From Lentinula raphanica (lineage: Eukaryota > Basidiomycota > Agaricomycetes > Agaricales > Omphalotaceae): a stretch of DNA of 64,000 nucleotides. Positions 54,086 through 64,000 of this stretch are shown piece by piece. The translations under genes and the position numbers were made by a program. Position 1 is the first letter of the stretch. Every line of letters starts with the position of its first letter. The notes under the pieces are model-generated. The model was not told the origin of the DNA. It was given only the letters and a program-made list of their open reading frames with translations, and made no database searches. Location: the NCBI GenBank assembly GCA_027919835.1, contig JANVFP010000053.1:62001-126000 (forward strand). Direction: 5' to 3'.

Positions 54086-57000
54086 ATGGCTTCCAAGGGA
54101 AGACAGAAGCGAAGCCATCTACAATTACTACAACAACAATACCAATCATTAGCGTCTGACTCACCTGATGCTTCTCCTGCCATCCCCACACACTCCTCCC
54201 TCTCGCAGAGAAACTCCAGCACACAACCTCTTTTTACTTCCAACGTTACACCAAGCACCAGTCCAAATGTCAACGAGGCAGGACTGGCCGAACCTCCTGG
54301 AGAACTGGATAGCATGATTGTGGATAGCGACGCTACTCTCTCATCCAGTTTATTTCCCAGCCAGAATGTCGACGAGGCACACAGAGAATCAATGTCGGAT
54401 AGCATGGTTTTAGATAGCGTAGCCTCCGCTTTGGTTCCTGAAGAACAGGATGAGTTGACTCGCTTCACTCAACTGCTTGTGAATAATATGGTGTTTCAAT
54501 ACTTTCTTATACAACATTTCATGTGGAGCTGATCCCTTTCTCCAGGTCGATCGTATAGCTTCTGGATATACAGAAGACACCGAATCTGATCGAGTCATTG
54601 TGCCGCGCTTCAAACATGCAGGAGTTCGAGCGTGTTTCAAAGCTAGTCAGTTGAAAAAGGATGTAGAAGATTGCATTCGACTCCTCCAGAACCTGTCGCC
54701 GGCTAGTGACCAGTCCGAAATAAGCTTGATGCTCTCTGCGATTGAAGCAAGAGTTGGCTTAGACAAAGAAGATGCCCGACGTATCACTAGACCGGAGGCA
54801 AGTGTGGCCTTGGAAGAAGTTGAAGCATTGATACAAAGAGTTGAATCTTCACTCACGGGCTGGCGCACCTATTATCCTAATCGCTATCCAATATGTGTAG
54901 ATAATGGTAGAGTAAAATGCTCTCTTGTTCGGCGTCTACTGACAAATCCATCCCTAGAATCAGCGTTCACTGATCCCAGCACGGGTTGCCTTGCGCCAGC
55001 GTTGATGGCTTATAGTCTTGTCCTTTCACAACGTATCTTCTCCGGGGCAAGCGAACGTAGTTCAAATGCTACGTTGCAGACTATGCGCTTGTATGGATCA
55101 GCGATGACTGCTCTTGGTGGTCAGCCGAACTTCTTCCAAGAGCGTGCGCTCAATGCGATTCCTATGCAAGTTGAAACTGTAGAACATCGATTTAACCTTG
55201 GATTCGAGACCATCTACTACGCTGTTTGTCCCAAATGTAACTTTCTATATGAACCCCTCAGTTCTTCAACGTCAACAAACGTCACATACCCAGCAGCTTG
55301 CAGCAACCAATCCCCTCCTTCATCTAACTCTTGTCATACGCCACTCCTAGATGAACATGGTAAACCACTGAAAGGATACGAGTACTACCCATTCCATCAG
55401 TGGTTTGCCAAGTTTATTGCGCAGCCCAACATTCAGCAATACGCTAAATCCTTCTGCGAGGAAGTTTGCAACAACCCTGTCGCTCCATCCGACAAGGTTC
55501 ACACTTGGGATGGTGACATTTATCGAACCTTGCTAGGTCCAGACGGGAAACTGTTCGTAGATGGAGGGGAAGAAGGGAGATTCCTATTCATCCTGCACGT
55601 AGATTTCTTCCAATCCGAAGGAACTACAGGCCGAGGGAAGGCCCGCTCTACAGGGATTGCGTCGTTGAGGTGTCTCAACTTGCCCTTACATTTACGAGAC
55701 GATGTCAGCAACGTCTATATTCCTGGTTTTTGGCGGGGCCCAAAGGAACCATCTTCACCGGATGCCCAGTTAGCTCATTTGCTGGAACCACTAATGTCGG
55801 ATATGGAAAAAGCTTATACCCGCGGTATCGAATGCCATGGCAGCGCGGCTCCTGATACACCAAGTATTCCTGGAGGCACAAGGGTCTTTCGATGCATGAT
55901 TGCGGGGTCATGTTCAGATTTAAAAGCATCTCGGCCCCACACAGGGTTGCTTGACGTCAATTCACATCATCTTTGCTTTACCTGCTTCGGCCCCTTTCAT
56001 CAGGAATCCATATTGCGAACTGACCATGAGCAATGGACCGGTGTCGACGATGATTTTCTGCGTCAAGGCATGCAGAAATGGAGAAACGCCGAGTCGCAAA
56101 AAGAACGGGATATCGTTGAGAATTATTACGGTACCAGACGCACTGCACTGGAAATCCTGCCGTACTTTAGATTCTCCACCCAGGTCATTGGTGATCCCAT
56201 GCATGCCTTTTATCATCGCATTGTCCACCTCTTCTTTCGAAATGCTTTACGCTTGACCACAGTTGATCCTACTGTACAACCTCCTCACATCTCCGATATT
56301 GCTTTCTATCACGACTTCACTCCTCCACCGCATCCTAACCCGACGAAAATCGACGAGTCATCCAATAGTGATGAATTCTTGGCACATCTGGAATGGGATG
56401 ATCTCACGTTGGCTGAGAAACAAGTTAGGTTCTCGCGGATTCATGATTGGCTGGTACCCACAATGGAGAACGATATCAAAGCTCGAGCAGATGTTGTTAA
56501 AGGCCACCAGCTCCTTTCTCAGAGTCGACCATCTGGAACAGCAAAGAAGGAGCTGTTAAAACAGCTGAATGATCTTCGCTGGCACTCGTTGATATACATC
56601 TGCAACGATTTATGGATCGAGCCCCTCAGAGATATGCTTGATGGTGTCGAAATTGCTAGGAAATCGGTGACACGAAAGGCAATGGCTGAGTCATTGCTGC
56701 GATGGGTGAGTTCCAGGTTTACTTCTTCGAATGAACACTACTCATTTCCGAGCCATTAAGCGCAAACATGACGTCTGTGAGGAGTCCAGATTCGTATGGC
56801 CTCACTTCACGATGGAAGAGCGTTCCAGTCCAAGAGCACCTTGGGCTCCTCCAGCTTCGATCTCTGATCCTAATGCAGATATACAATACGTTCAACTTCT
56901 AGATCCAGAACGTAGAGCTGCTATGCAGGAATTGGCCATCGCCATGAACTACGAGTCTGCTGTCCGTGTTGGCCATATACACCGCTTCCTCTGCCAATCT

Positions 57001-58470
57001 CTAGAAAATCAGGACAAGTTGCAAAAGAACCTAGAGACCACCACGTTACACGCTCTTAAATATGTTTGCTTAGATATCAATCGAATACCTCTGAAACCTG
57101 TATCGGGCAACGTCACGAAGGCAATGTTGATTGAGCAACTTGTCCATTGGGTACGTGCCGTTGTCTATGAGCGTGTTCATCAAAATCATCATATTCCATC
57201 AGCGTCTCCAAAAACCAACTAATCCCTTGGAATGGCCGGAAATACACGCCGGCGGCGTACTCCTCCAAGTCCATAAGTGCATCTGTGAGGTGATAGTCCC
57301 ATCATGGATTTCCAAACCTCCATTCGACTCGGGCTTGAAATCTGGAGGCACTTTGAAAGCTGATAACTGGCGGATGATCATCTGGCTGTATCTGCCCCTC
57401 GCGCTTCTCAGTCTTTGGAATGAGGACTCTCCTTTGAGAGCTACTAATTTTGCTAACATGGCGGATGTACTCAATACTGCCATGCATCTGACTTGCGCCT
57501 CAATCTTGATGTCCAAACGAACCGTGTCTTTGGAGAGAAGAGAGTTATTTCTCTGGCACTACAAGGCCCACATAGATGGATTGAAAAAGAATTTTCCAGG
57601 ATTTGGGGTCCCATCACATCATGTCGGATTTCATGTCTATGATTTCATCCGCCTCTTCAGTTCTGTGCAAAATTTCTGGTGCTTTCCTGGAGAGCGTCTC
57701 ATAGGAGAGCTGCAGCAAGTCCCAAGAAATTATAGGCCTGGTATATCTTTCCACTTTGGTAATCAAGGCAGCCAATATCAACGATGATTTTTACTAGGTC
57801 AATTTGAAATAACTCTCCTCCATTCATACAACAAAGGGGTAGGACTACGGCGATGGCTAATGCGTTCAGATCACACACCGCTGCTGAAACAATGTCATGA
57901 CATCCTCGACAAAGCTTACAACTTTCGTTCCTCTCACGAGCATGGCTCGTTCACTACCACGGCAGTCCCGCAAAATACGAAGTTCCCTCATGACCTCGCT
58001 CGAATACTTGGAACCAACGATCAGCAAATTGTTCAATTATATAAACGTATAGAAGTTCAACGCCAGTCATTTACTGTCATGGGCGCACCCGGACAGGGTA
58101 ACAGCATTGTCTGTTTTCGCTTGCTTGATGATAGCAAGGATTGGAAAGTTGGACAGATCAAATATATTTTTCAGCGAAAAGGTGGCCCCATCCAGCTTGC
58201 AATAAGACAAAACCTGGAATCGCAGTCACGAAGCAGATCTTGGAAAGATCCATTCAGAGCTTGGTGGGCCGGGGGTTTCGAAGCAAAGACTGTATCGAAC
58301 TCTCTGGCCGAAGATCTCACAATTGTGGATTGGGCCCAAATAGTTGGACATGCAGCAAGATGGAATCTTGCGGGAGGAATATCTGTTGTAGTCAGCTTGT
58401 CACAGGTGAGTATCCTAGCGGCTGCTTCTGTGTTGCTATAATGCTGATCAAGAGGCGTCTGAAGGAGTAG
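54086..58470 (+). CDS. Tnp2-type (CACTA-like) transposase
   Basis: About seven short introns; the exons join in frame. The model runs MASKGRQKRSHLQLLQQQYQ (54086), spliced at 54480 to VDRIASGYTEDTESD, then a 700-codon exon, then joins at 56709 (to RKHDVCEESRFVWPHF), 57150 (to RLQKPTNPLEWPEI), 57740 (to QFEITLLHSYNKG) and 58408 (to RRLKE-stop, 58470). Typical Tnp2 blocks are a C-x2-C (YAVCPKCNFLYEP), LFILHVDFFQ, GIASLRCLNLPLHLR, LLEPLMSDMEKAY, RVFRCMIAGSCSDLKASRP, HHLCFTCF and VIGDPMHAFYHRIVHLFF. The family moves CACTA-type elements by cut and paste. No internal stop was met, so it may be functional. Terminal CACTA repeats were not found at the edges. Confidence 0.85.
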
Positions 58471-58793
58471 AGTCTGTTTATATATGTGCAGCAAGCTGAG
58501 GTCGAGGTGTTTTAGATACTAGTCGTAGGCCGTGTGATATTTATATGATGATTCGAGCTTTCATAGATAGAAATGCGAACAAGTGTGCGGAGAAATGGTC
58601 CTGACGAATTGAAACACTGATATAATCATGCACGAATATGTACACAACTCCTTTCCCAGAGCAAACATACAGCGAACATACTGCTTTATTATGAAGCAAA
58701 AATACAGTTATTACTCATGATACAGTCCTTGTCCTTGAAGAGTAGCCTATGGTACGATTCAGCGAGATAGCGACGAAAGCAGGATGCATTAAT

Positions 58794-61781
58794 TTATGAC
58801 ATATAATGTGGTAGTATAGCTGGTCGATGAAATGTTTTGAGAAAAGTCCTCACATAATAGTTCGCCAGTGCTGCTTCAACATCTCGGAGGGGGGTAAGAT
58901 TAGACTCCTCAACCGCTGGAAATTCGTTGACCAACTCAGAAGGCTTTGCTCCTGGCCAGGACCGTACCACTTGGTGGAACGCCTTCAGAAATGGGATTCG
59001 GGGTAGAATGGTTTGAGGGTATTTATCACATGAAGAAAGACCTGGGCAGGTAGTATCAGGACGAAAAGCTAGGCCAGGCCAACACTGACTGAGGACCACC
59101 TCTCTTTCCATCCATTTGTGGCGAAGTTGTTCTCCATATTCACTGGCTCCAACTGGTTCCGGAAGCAATTCACGATCGAGCATGATGAACTCTAACCGAA
59201 AATTGATCTCGTACAACTCCCAGACGGCAGCCTTAACAACATCTGGCTCGGGCATGCCATTATTCAGCACAAGGACTGGGGCACCTTTCCAGAGCGCAGG
59301 AGCAGAGGCGATATTTGAGTCGTCGAAGTCAATACCATACTGTTGAGAATCTTTCACTACCTCTTTCAGTTCAAGTGGTATCTCGGCTCGGCCCTTCGAA
59401 TTCGCCGATTGATTCTCATCCATAGCATACAGCATTTTTCGCCACTCCTTGTTAGTGTAGAATTTGCCTCGATTGGGCAAGCTAAGACGCCATAGAAAGA
59501 GAGGCCGAATTCGGAGCCACATCATGAAGAGAGAAGTGCGAAAGGTATTGGATGGGGAAATGAACAGCGCAGGATCTAGAAGCGGACTTTCACGTAAAGA
59601 AGGCCCTGATCGACGATGCAGTTCCTTGAGTCGAGTTTGAGCTTCATCCCAAAGCGTCAAACGGCGAGGGAAGAGTTCATGTGAGATTTTCAGAAAACGA
59701 TTCCGTTCTTCCTGAGTCTCAGATAGTGCATGGCCTTGTAGGTTATGAGTGACAACAATGTCTTCTAAAAAGACCTGACTCACTGAATTTCTGCCTTTTC
59801 GTCGATGGAGGCAACGAAATTGTATCACAAGCGGTAACGTCGACGAACTCAAGGTCCTTCGGTCTTGCTCGTAGTGCTGCTGTAGACGCAGTGCATGTAA
59901 CAGATGCAACTGGGCTGGGGAAGTGAGGTGCATAGATATTCGTGGAGGTAACACCCCCAATTAGTGCTGTCGCAAATTGTTCATGAACGAAAGATGCCAT
60001 TTTTATGTACCGCAACGATGAACCTGGAAGACCGCCATAGATGATTGGATGAGCAGGCTCGTTGTCAGCAACATCCAGCCACTCAGAAGAATCACGAAAA
60101 GGTAATTTATGATCCCAAGTTTCGTCTAAAGGGGCCACGTCTTTGATGATCTTTGTATAATCTCTGGTTTCAAGGGGCCGTACCAGCCAAACAGGTATGC
60201 CGGTGCGATACAGATCAGCGGCAGTGTCAAGATTGTCGGTGAAAGCTCCGATAATGTCGTGCTCCGTTTCATACTTGGCGTCGACATTAGTGTACCGCGG
60301 TGCCCAGAATACCAGCCACTTCCAGCGAGCGTATGTTTCAAGAAAAACTCGCTGAGTGAAGGCAAGTTGCAAGAATACATGGAACCGAGAGCCTGGCACT
60401 GAAAGACGTTCGACCAAGTTGCGTAGACGGGTCTGAGCCTGTTCCAGGAAGGGATCATTTTTTATGGCATCAGGTAGAATTTGGAGATCCTTGAAAAGAT
60501 GTTCGCACATGTTGCTTACACGTTCTGCAACAACTGTGTCAAGCGAGCCAATTCCTCTAAGGCCAGGACTAGTGTTCAGCAAAAAGTCAGAGGGAGCTGG
60601 CTGATACCAAGCGTGATGAAGGGGATGTGCGGAATCATGAGAAGGATATGGGATCACCGCTAGGTGAGCGATAGATAGATGGAATGGCTGAGGCCAGTAT
60701 AAAGGGTCATCCTTGGCAAAGTTATTTGCTTGCCGCATGCGTGTCTCGCACTTTGGCACGGGGGCATGGACGAAATCCATATTGGGCGTTGTAATCAGCA
60801 AACAACTGTTTGGCAAGACTGCTGCGGCTCGCGCATCAAAGGACCGTAATGCTATAATCAACATAGGGTGTCAGCTATGGATGTTTTCGGATTTGAGGAA
60901 GATTAAGAAAGAACGAACTTGAAAGGGATAGCTCAATTGAATCAGGCTTTTTAGCCAAGGATGACCCATCCGTAAGACGGGACGCACGGATAGGATGGGG
61001 GAATGAATTTGGCGGAACTTGAGTGGGCGAAATAGGCGCGAGAGGGAGAGAGGCCGTGTCGACGAGTTTTTCAGCTCTCCGTCGTGCTGCATATTGGGCG
61101 AGCGAAGAACGCTTCTTCGGAGATTTCGATGTTTCTTCCACCGCGGGAGACGTGGAAGGAACAATAGTTAGTGGTGCATCGGAGGAAGATAATGCTATAA
61201 TGTGAAGCAATTGTTAGCAATCGGAAATTCAAGTTGAAGCGGACTTTGAACGAACTAGATGAGGATGGCTCGATTGAGTCGGACTCTATCGACGAGTCAT
61301 TTTCGATCGACGAGTCATTTTCTATCGACGAGTCGGATTCTATCGACGAGTCGGATTCTGACGAGTCGGACTCTAACGACGGGGGTTTTTTCGACGCGGT
61401 CATTCGAGATATCTTTTTGTTCCTCAATGACAGAGGTAGTGGATCGGAATCTGAGTCAGAATAGAGATGGGCATGCCTACGGTTCCAGACTCGGGGTTGT
61501 CGTGGGCGTAGGCGTTTAGAAGATGTAGAAGGGACAGCAGACGTTGAAGAGCCAGGCAAAGATGATTTGGTGATTTTGTCGTTGATGAACTGGAGCAAAG
61601 GTTCTACATCTGCGCCTTTCTCTAAGTCTATGATTTGGTCCAGCGTGGGGCGCCAGTGCGCATCTTCGTACTCGTCTCCAAACAAATTCTCCAATCTGTC
61701 CAACACGTCCGCATGCGTTACAGACGACTTCAGCAAGAAAGCCTTCACAGCTGCCCATCCTTGACTTTCCAGTGATCCCAT
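58794..61781 (-). CDS. Family A protein, copy II (unknown function; extra Ser/Asp exon part, +1 frame step)
   Basis: MGSLESQGWAAVKAFLLKSS and RPTLDQIIDLEKGADVEPLL open exon 1, which then carries a Ser-Asp/Glu/Asn repeat tract (about 61260-61400). Intron 1 (61255-61195) and intron 2 (60918-60852) both start after ..CTA or ..CAA with GTTCGTTC and end ..TATAG before CATTA. Between them lies TLSSSDAPLTIVPSTSP..RSSLAQYAARRRAEKLV. The body matches copy I closely (CETRMRQANNFAKDDPLYW, YRTGIPVWLVRPLE, NIASAPALWKGAPVLVLNN, ending AILPHYMS). A +1 frame step occurs near 59765, at the same place as in copy I. About 950 codons in total. No enzymatic motif recognised. Confidence 0.75.
61260..61400 (-). repeat. 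Ser/Asp-coding short tandem repeat in copy II
   Basis: A unit of about 18 bases (GACGAGTCATTTTCTATC-like on the plus strand) recurs, coding on the minus strand for SSIENDSSIESDS-like sequence. Absent from copy I. Confidence 0.8.
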
Positions 61782-61799
61782 GTTGATTCAACCTTTTCT

Positions 61800-63207
61800 A
61801 GATTCCTAGGTGAAGGTGTCTGTGAGCGGCCGTCCAGCGTCGTTGGCGATTGAAGTTTAAGATAGAAATACAGAGGATTAAGTGAGGCAATGGTCTAGGC
61901 AGTAGCAAGAGCTACCCACTACAAAAGGACAATGCCAATTGTAACGCGAAAGATCAAAGACCAATCGCGAAGAACGTTGAGGATGGTGAACATCGAACTT
62001 GAGAGAAAAAATCTCGAGTCTAAGCGCCAATCCTTTCAAGTTTAGGCGCTCAGATGACTAAGCATTTCGACTTGGCCTTTTTTCCAATCATCGCACTTCA
62101 ATCCTTCTCCATCTCCTTGCTAGGTAGGCTTCAGCCTTCCGTTCAATAGACAGGCTTTTGGCCTCTCTTTTCGTGTAGCTTGGACGCCTTCGCTCGCTTT
62201 CTCGTGATAGCTCTTAATTCGTACATCGTGTGGCAGTTCAAGCTTTTGGCAAGCTTCAACTTGAAGTACCTCCTCTGCTGAGTCTCGGTGACAGTCTGAC
62301 TCTGTCCTATCTATCTCTGTGATCTGAGTACGTTGTTTTTCACGACTACTATACGCTAAGTCTTCCTCTGACCTTCTCGTCGTTTATCCACTCATCAGGT
62401 TAGACTTGTGATTCTTTCAACGCTCATTTGGAAGTTGGCTACAGTCTTCTGTTTTATAGATGGGTTTCGGCCTTTCTAGTTGTGTGGTTGAACGTTGCTT
62501 TCATTCATGCCCTATCTCTCTGTTTACGCTAGGTACATCGAATGTTATGCGTCATCGAACATAACAAGTAATTATAACTAAATATCCTCGTCTGCTAGGC
62601 TTTGGGGGCTTCTTTGGATAGGTTGGTTTCGGCCTCTCATCTATCTATGCGATTTAGCTAGGCTCATTTCCATACGAGTTCCGAACAGCCCTCGAACGCT
62701 ATCCACTGAGTTGAACGAAGTCCGCAGTTTCGTCGCCTTCGGTCTTACGACCGATATGATTTGACGATGTCCTTTCATGCGGTCTTGGCTCCTTCGTTTG
62801 GGCTTTTCGTGGCCCTCGAATGCTAGACCTTGCTCGTCAGCTTGTCTTTCCGGTCTTCTGTCGGATAGGTAGGCTTCGGCCTCTTATCTATCTATGCGAT
62901 TTGGTTAGGTTCATTTCCGTACGAGTTTTAGATGGCCCCGGATAGGTAGGCTTCGGCCTCTTATCTATCTATGCGATTTGGTTAGGTTCATTTCCGTACG
63001 AGTTTTAGATGGCCCTCGTGAGTTGAAATCTATTTCGTTGGCTACGGTCTTCTAGTATGTAGGCTACCAATGATTGGTCCTGTCCTTTCTACCGGTATGA
63101 TTTGGCAATGTCCCTTCATGCCTTAGCTCTTTCGTTGGGCTTTTCATGGCCCTCGAATGCTAGACGTTGCTCGTCAGCTTGTCTTTATGGTCTTCTGTCC
63201 GTTTGTA
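61800..63207 (-). repeat. Copy II leader and tandem array
   Basis: The same leader words and array units as copy I, in the same order. It includes a perfect 77-bp direct duplication (62862-62938 and 62939-63015). Confidence 0.8.
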
Positions 63208-63533
63208 TCGCCTCGATGGCATCTACTTCAACAGTGGCACGACCTTAAATCTAATATCATAGTCTGCAAAAGTTGTGGGTTTTACAGAACTGTGCTGAAC
63301 TGTGTGAACAAAATCATAGCCATTCCGGCGAGTGATAGTGCTGCGAGTGGCGCAAATACTAGGAGGGAAGGAAGGAAAGAAAGAAAGACACGGCGCCATC
63401 TGAAGATGGGGACCCACGGGCCACTGAGGAACTCCAGCGAGTGCCACAAGTGCTATTTAGTGACCTGACCGGATCAAAGATATGATTATGATGTCGATTT
63501 TGACGCTCGAAAAGCGCTTTCTTTTCTGCAACC

Positions 63534-64000
63534 ATGAGCACTGAAGCTGAAGTGTGGATCATGAAATCTGCCAGTGTAAGCACATTCACCAATCATATAT
63601 ACCCAGGCGAGTACTCAAATTTGGTTTAGGATCTCGTGAATCAAATTATCCGAGAATCTTTTGCGGTTGTCGCGTGCAGTCATATTCAAGACTTGGAACC
63701 CGTATCCCAAATGACTCTAGAACAGTTTCGCGCCAATCGTGAGCTGGGTCCAACCTTGAACGATGCAAGATTGGATACATCTGGCGAAACTTTGGAGCAG
63801 CTGAAAGGATCCTTTTGGAACCAAGCTTTGATATATGAACTAGCGCAACGTGCCCGGACAATCAGTGAATCGTCAGCAAGCGGTTATGGATTTCTTATTG
63901 GCACGGTCAATTGGGATGGCCTTTGTACCGATAGAATCCATAGAATTCTACGAGAAATTCACCAATGCCGAACTCCCGGGCCAGTAAAGGGAGCTAGTTT
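63534..64000 (+). CDS. Unknown protein, 5' part only (runs off the window)
   Basis: Exon 1 codes for MSTEAEVWIMKSAS. An intron (GTAAGC..GGTTTAG) leads to DLVNQIIRESFAVVACSHIQ, EQFRANRELGPTLNDARLDT, LEQLKGSFWNQALIYELAQR, ARTISESSASGYGFLIGT and WDGLCTDRIHRILREI, still open at 64000. No family recognised; the sequence looks like a soluble alpha/beta protein. A broken relative lies at 10082-10650 on the other strand. The about 190-bp segment immediately before the ATG (63350-63532) is the one found inverted there; 63208-63350 is also shared with that locus. Confidence 0.62.

Larger units (their letters stand above)
58690..63207 (-). mobile_element. Family A full copy II
   Basis: Minus-strand order as in copy I: array (63207 to about 62580), leader (62580-61800), coding region (61781-58794), 3' flank shared with copy I to about 58690. 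At its array end it is joined directly, at GTCTTCTGTCC, to the locus at 63208 that is related to 10.6 kb. It converges on the Tnp2 gene with about 220 bases between. No terminal repeats recognised. Confidence 0.75.

Noticed and set aside
54034..54868. Minus-strand frames over the start of the transposase gene
   Set aside because: They are shadows; the plus strand has coherent splicing and Tnp2 blocks.
53900..58690. CACTA terminal repeats around the Tnp2 gene
   Set aside because: CACTGAT words occur on both sides (53970 and 58615) but in the same orientation and without extended inverted similarity, so element ends are not claimed.
1..64000. tRNA, rRNA or other structured RNA genes
   Set aside because: No cloverleaf-like box A/box B pairs or rRNA-like segments were noticed by eye; tRNAscan and Rfam runs would be needed to exclude small ones.

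Overview
The window looks like a piece of a mushroom-forming basidiomycete (Agaricomycetes) genome. Coding regions are split by many 50-65 base GT-AG introns. The protein families (F-box/LRR proteins, RING proteins, a TET/JBP-type dioxygenase, a Tnp2-type transposase, a T5orf172 protein, a RecQ helicase, decayed WD40 repeats) are typical of that class. This is inferred from gene content; no species can be named. Gene density is low and transposon debris is heavy.

Layout. 1-4.8 kb: a decayed minus-strand relic of TRA1/TRRAP (the PIKK-like subunit of SAGA/NuA4), broken by stops, frameshifts, deletions and three separate small inverted-repeat elements. 5.4-8.5 kb: three small multi-exon genes of unknown function around a 25-bp-arm palindrome. 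9.4-11 kb: a Ku70 relic fused to a broken copy of the gene at the far right end, then a putative membrane protein. 11.5-14.4 kb: a 5' fragment of a repetitive element (called family A here). 15.5-17.3 kb: an F-box gene. 18.7-21.8 kb: another family A fragment, a WD40 relic and an intact T5orf172 gene. 22.8-26.4 kb: a RecQ helicase. 26.5-30.0 kb: a TET/JBP dioxygenase bracketed by inverted repeats of about 110-125 bp. 30.2-34.5 kb: full family A copy I. 35.2-38 kb: two paralogous RING genes. 39.8 and 50.1 kb: two paralogous one-pass membrane/coiled-coil genes, with family A fragments, a coiled-coil gene and a second F-box gene between them. 51.5-52.6 kb: an unrecognised gene with a GC-AG intron. 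54.1-58.5 kb: a complete-looking Tnp2 transposase. 58.7-63.2 kb: full family A copy II. 63.5 kb to the end: the 5' part of an unknown gene.

The main novelty candidate is family A: two full copies and at least four recognisable fragments. Each full copy has an array of 270-290 bp units, a conserved leader of about 600 bp, and one long multi-exon coding region of about 860-950 codons. That region changes frame by +1 at the same T-rich spot in both copies. I recognise no transposase, integrase or reverse-transcriptase motif in it. The second candidate is the TET/JBP gene inside an apparent inverted-repeat element. The third is a short segment of about 190 bp that lies in opposite orientation in two related loci, directly next to a start codon.

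All gene models were spliced by eye. Exon edges are approximate unless stated, and family calls rest on recalled motif patterns rather than database searches.
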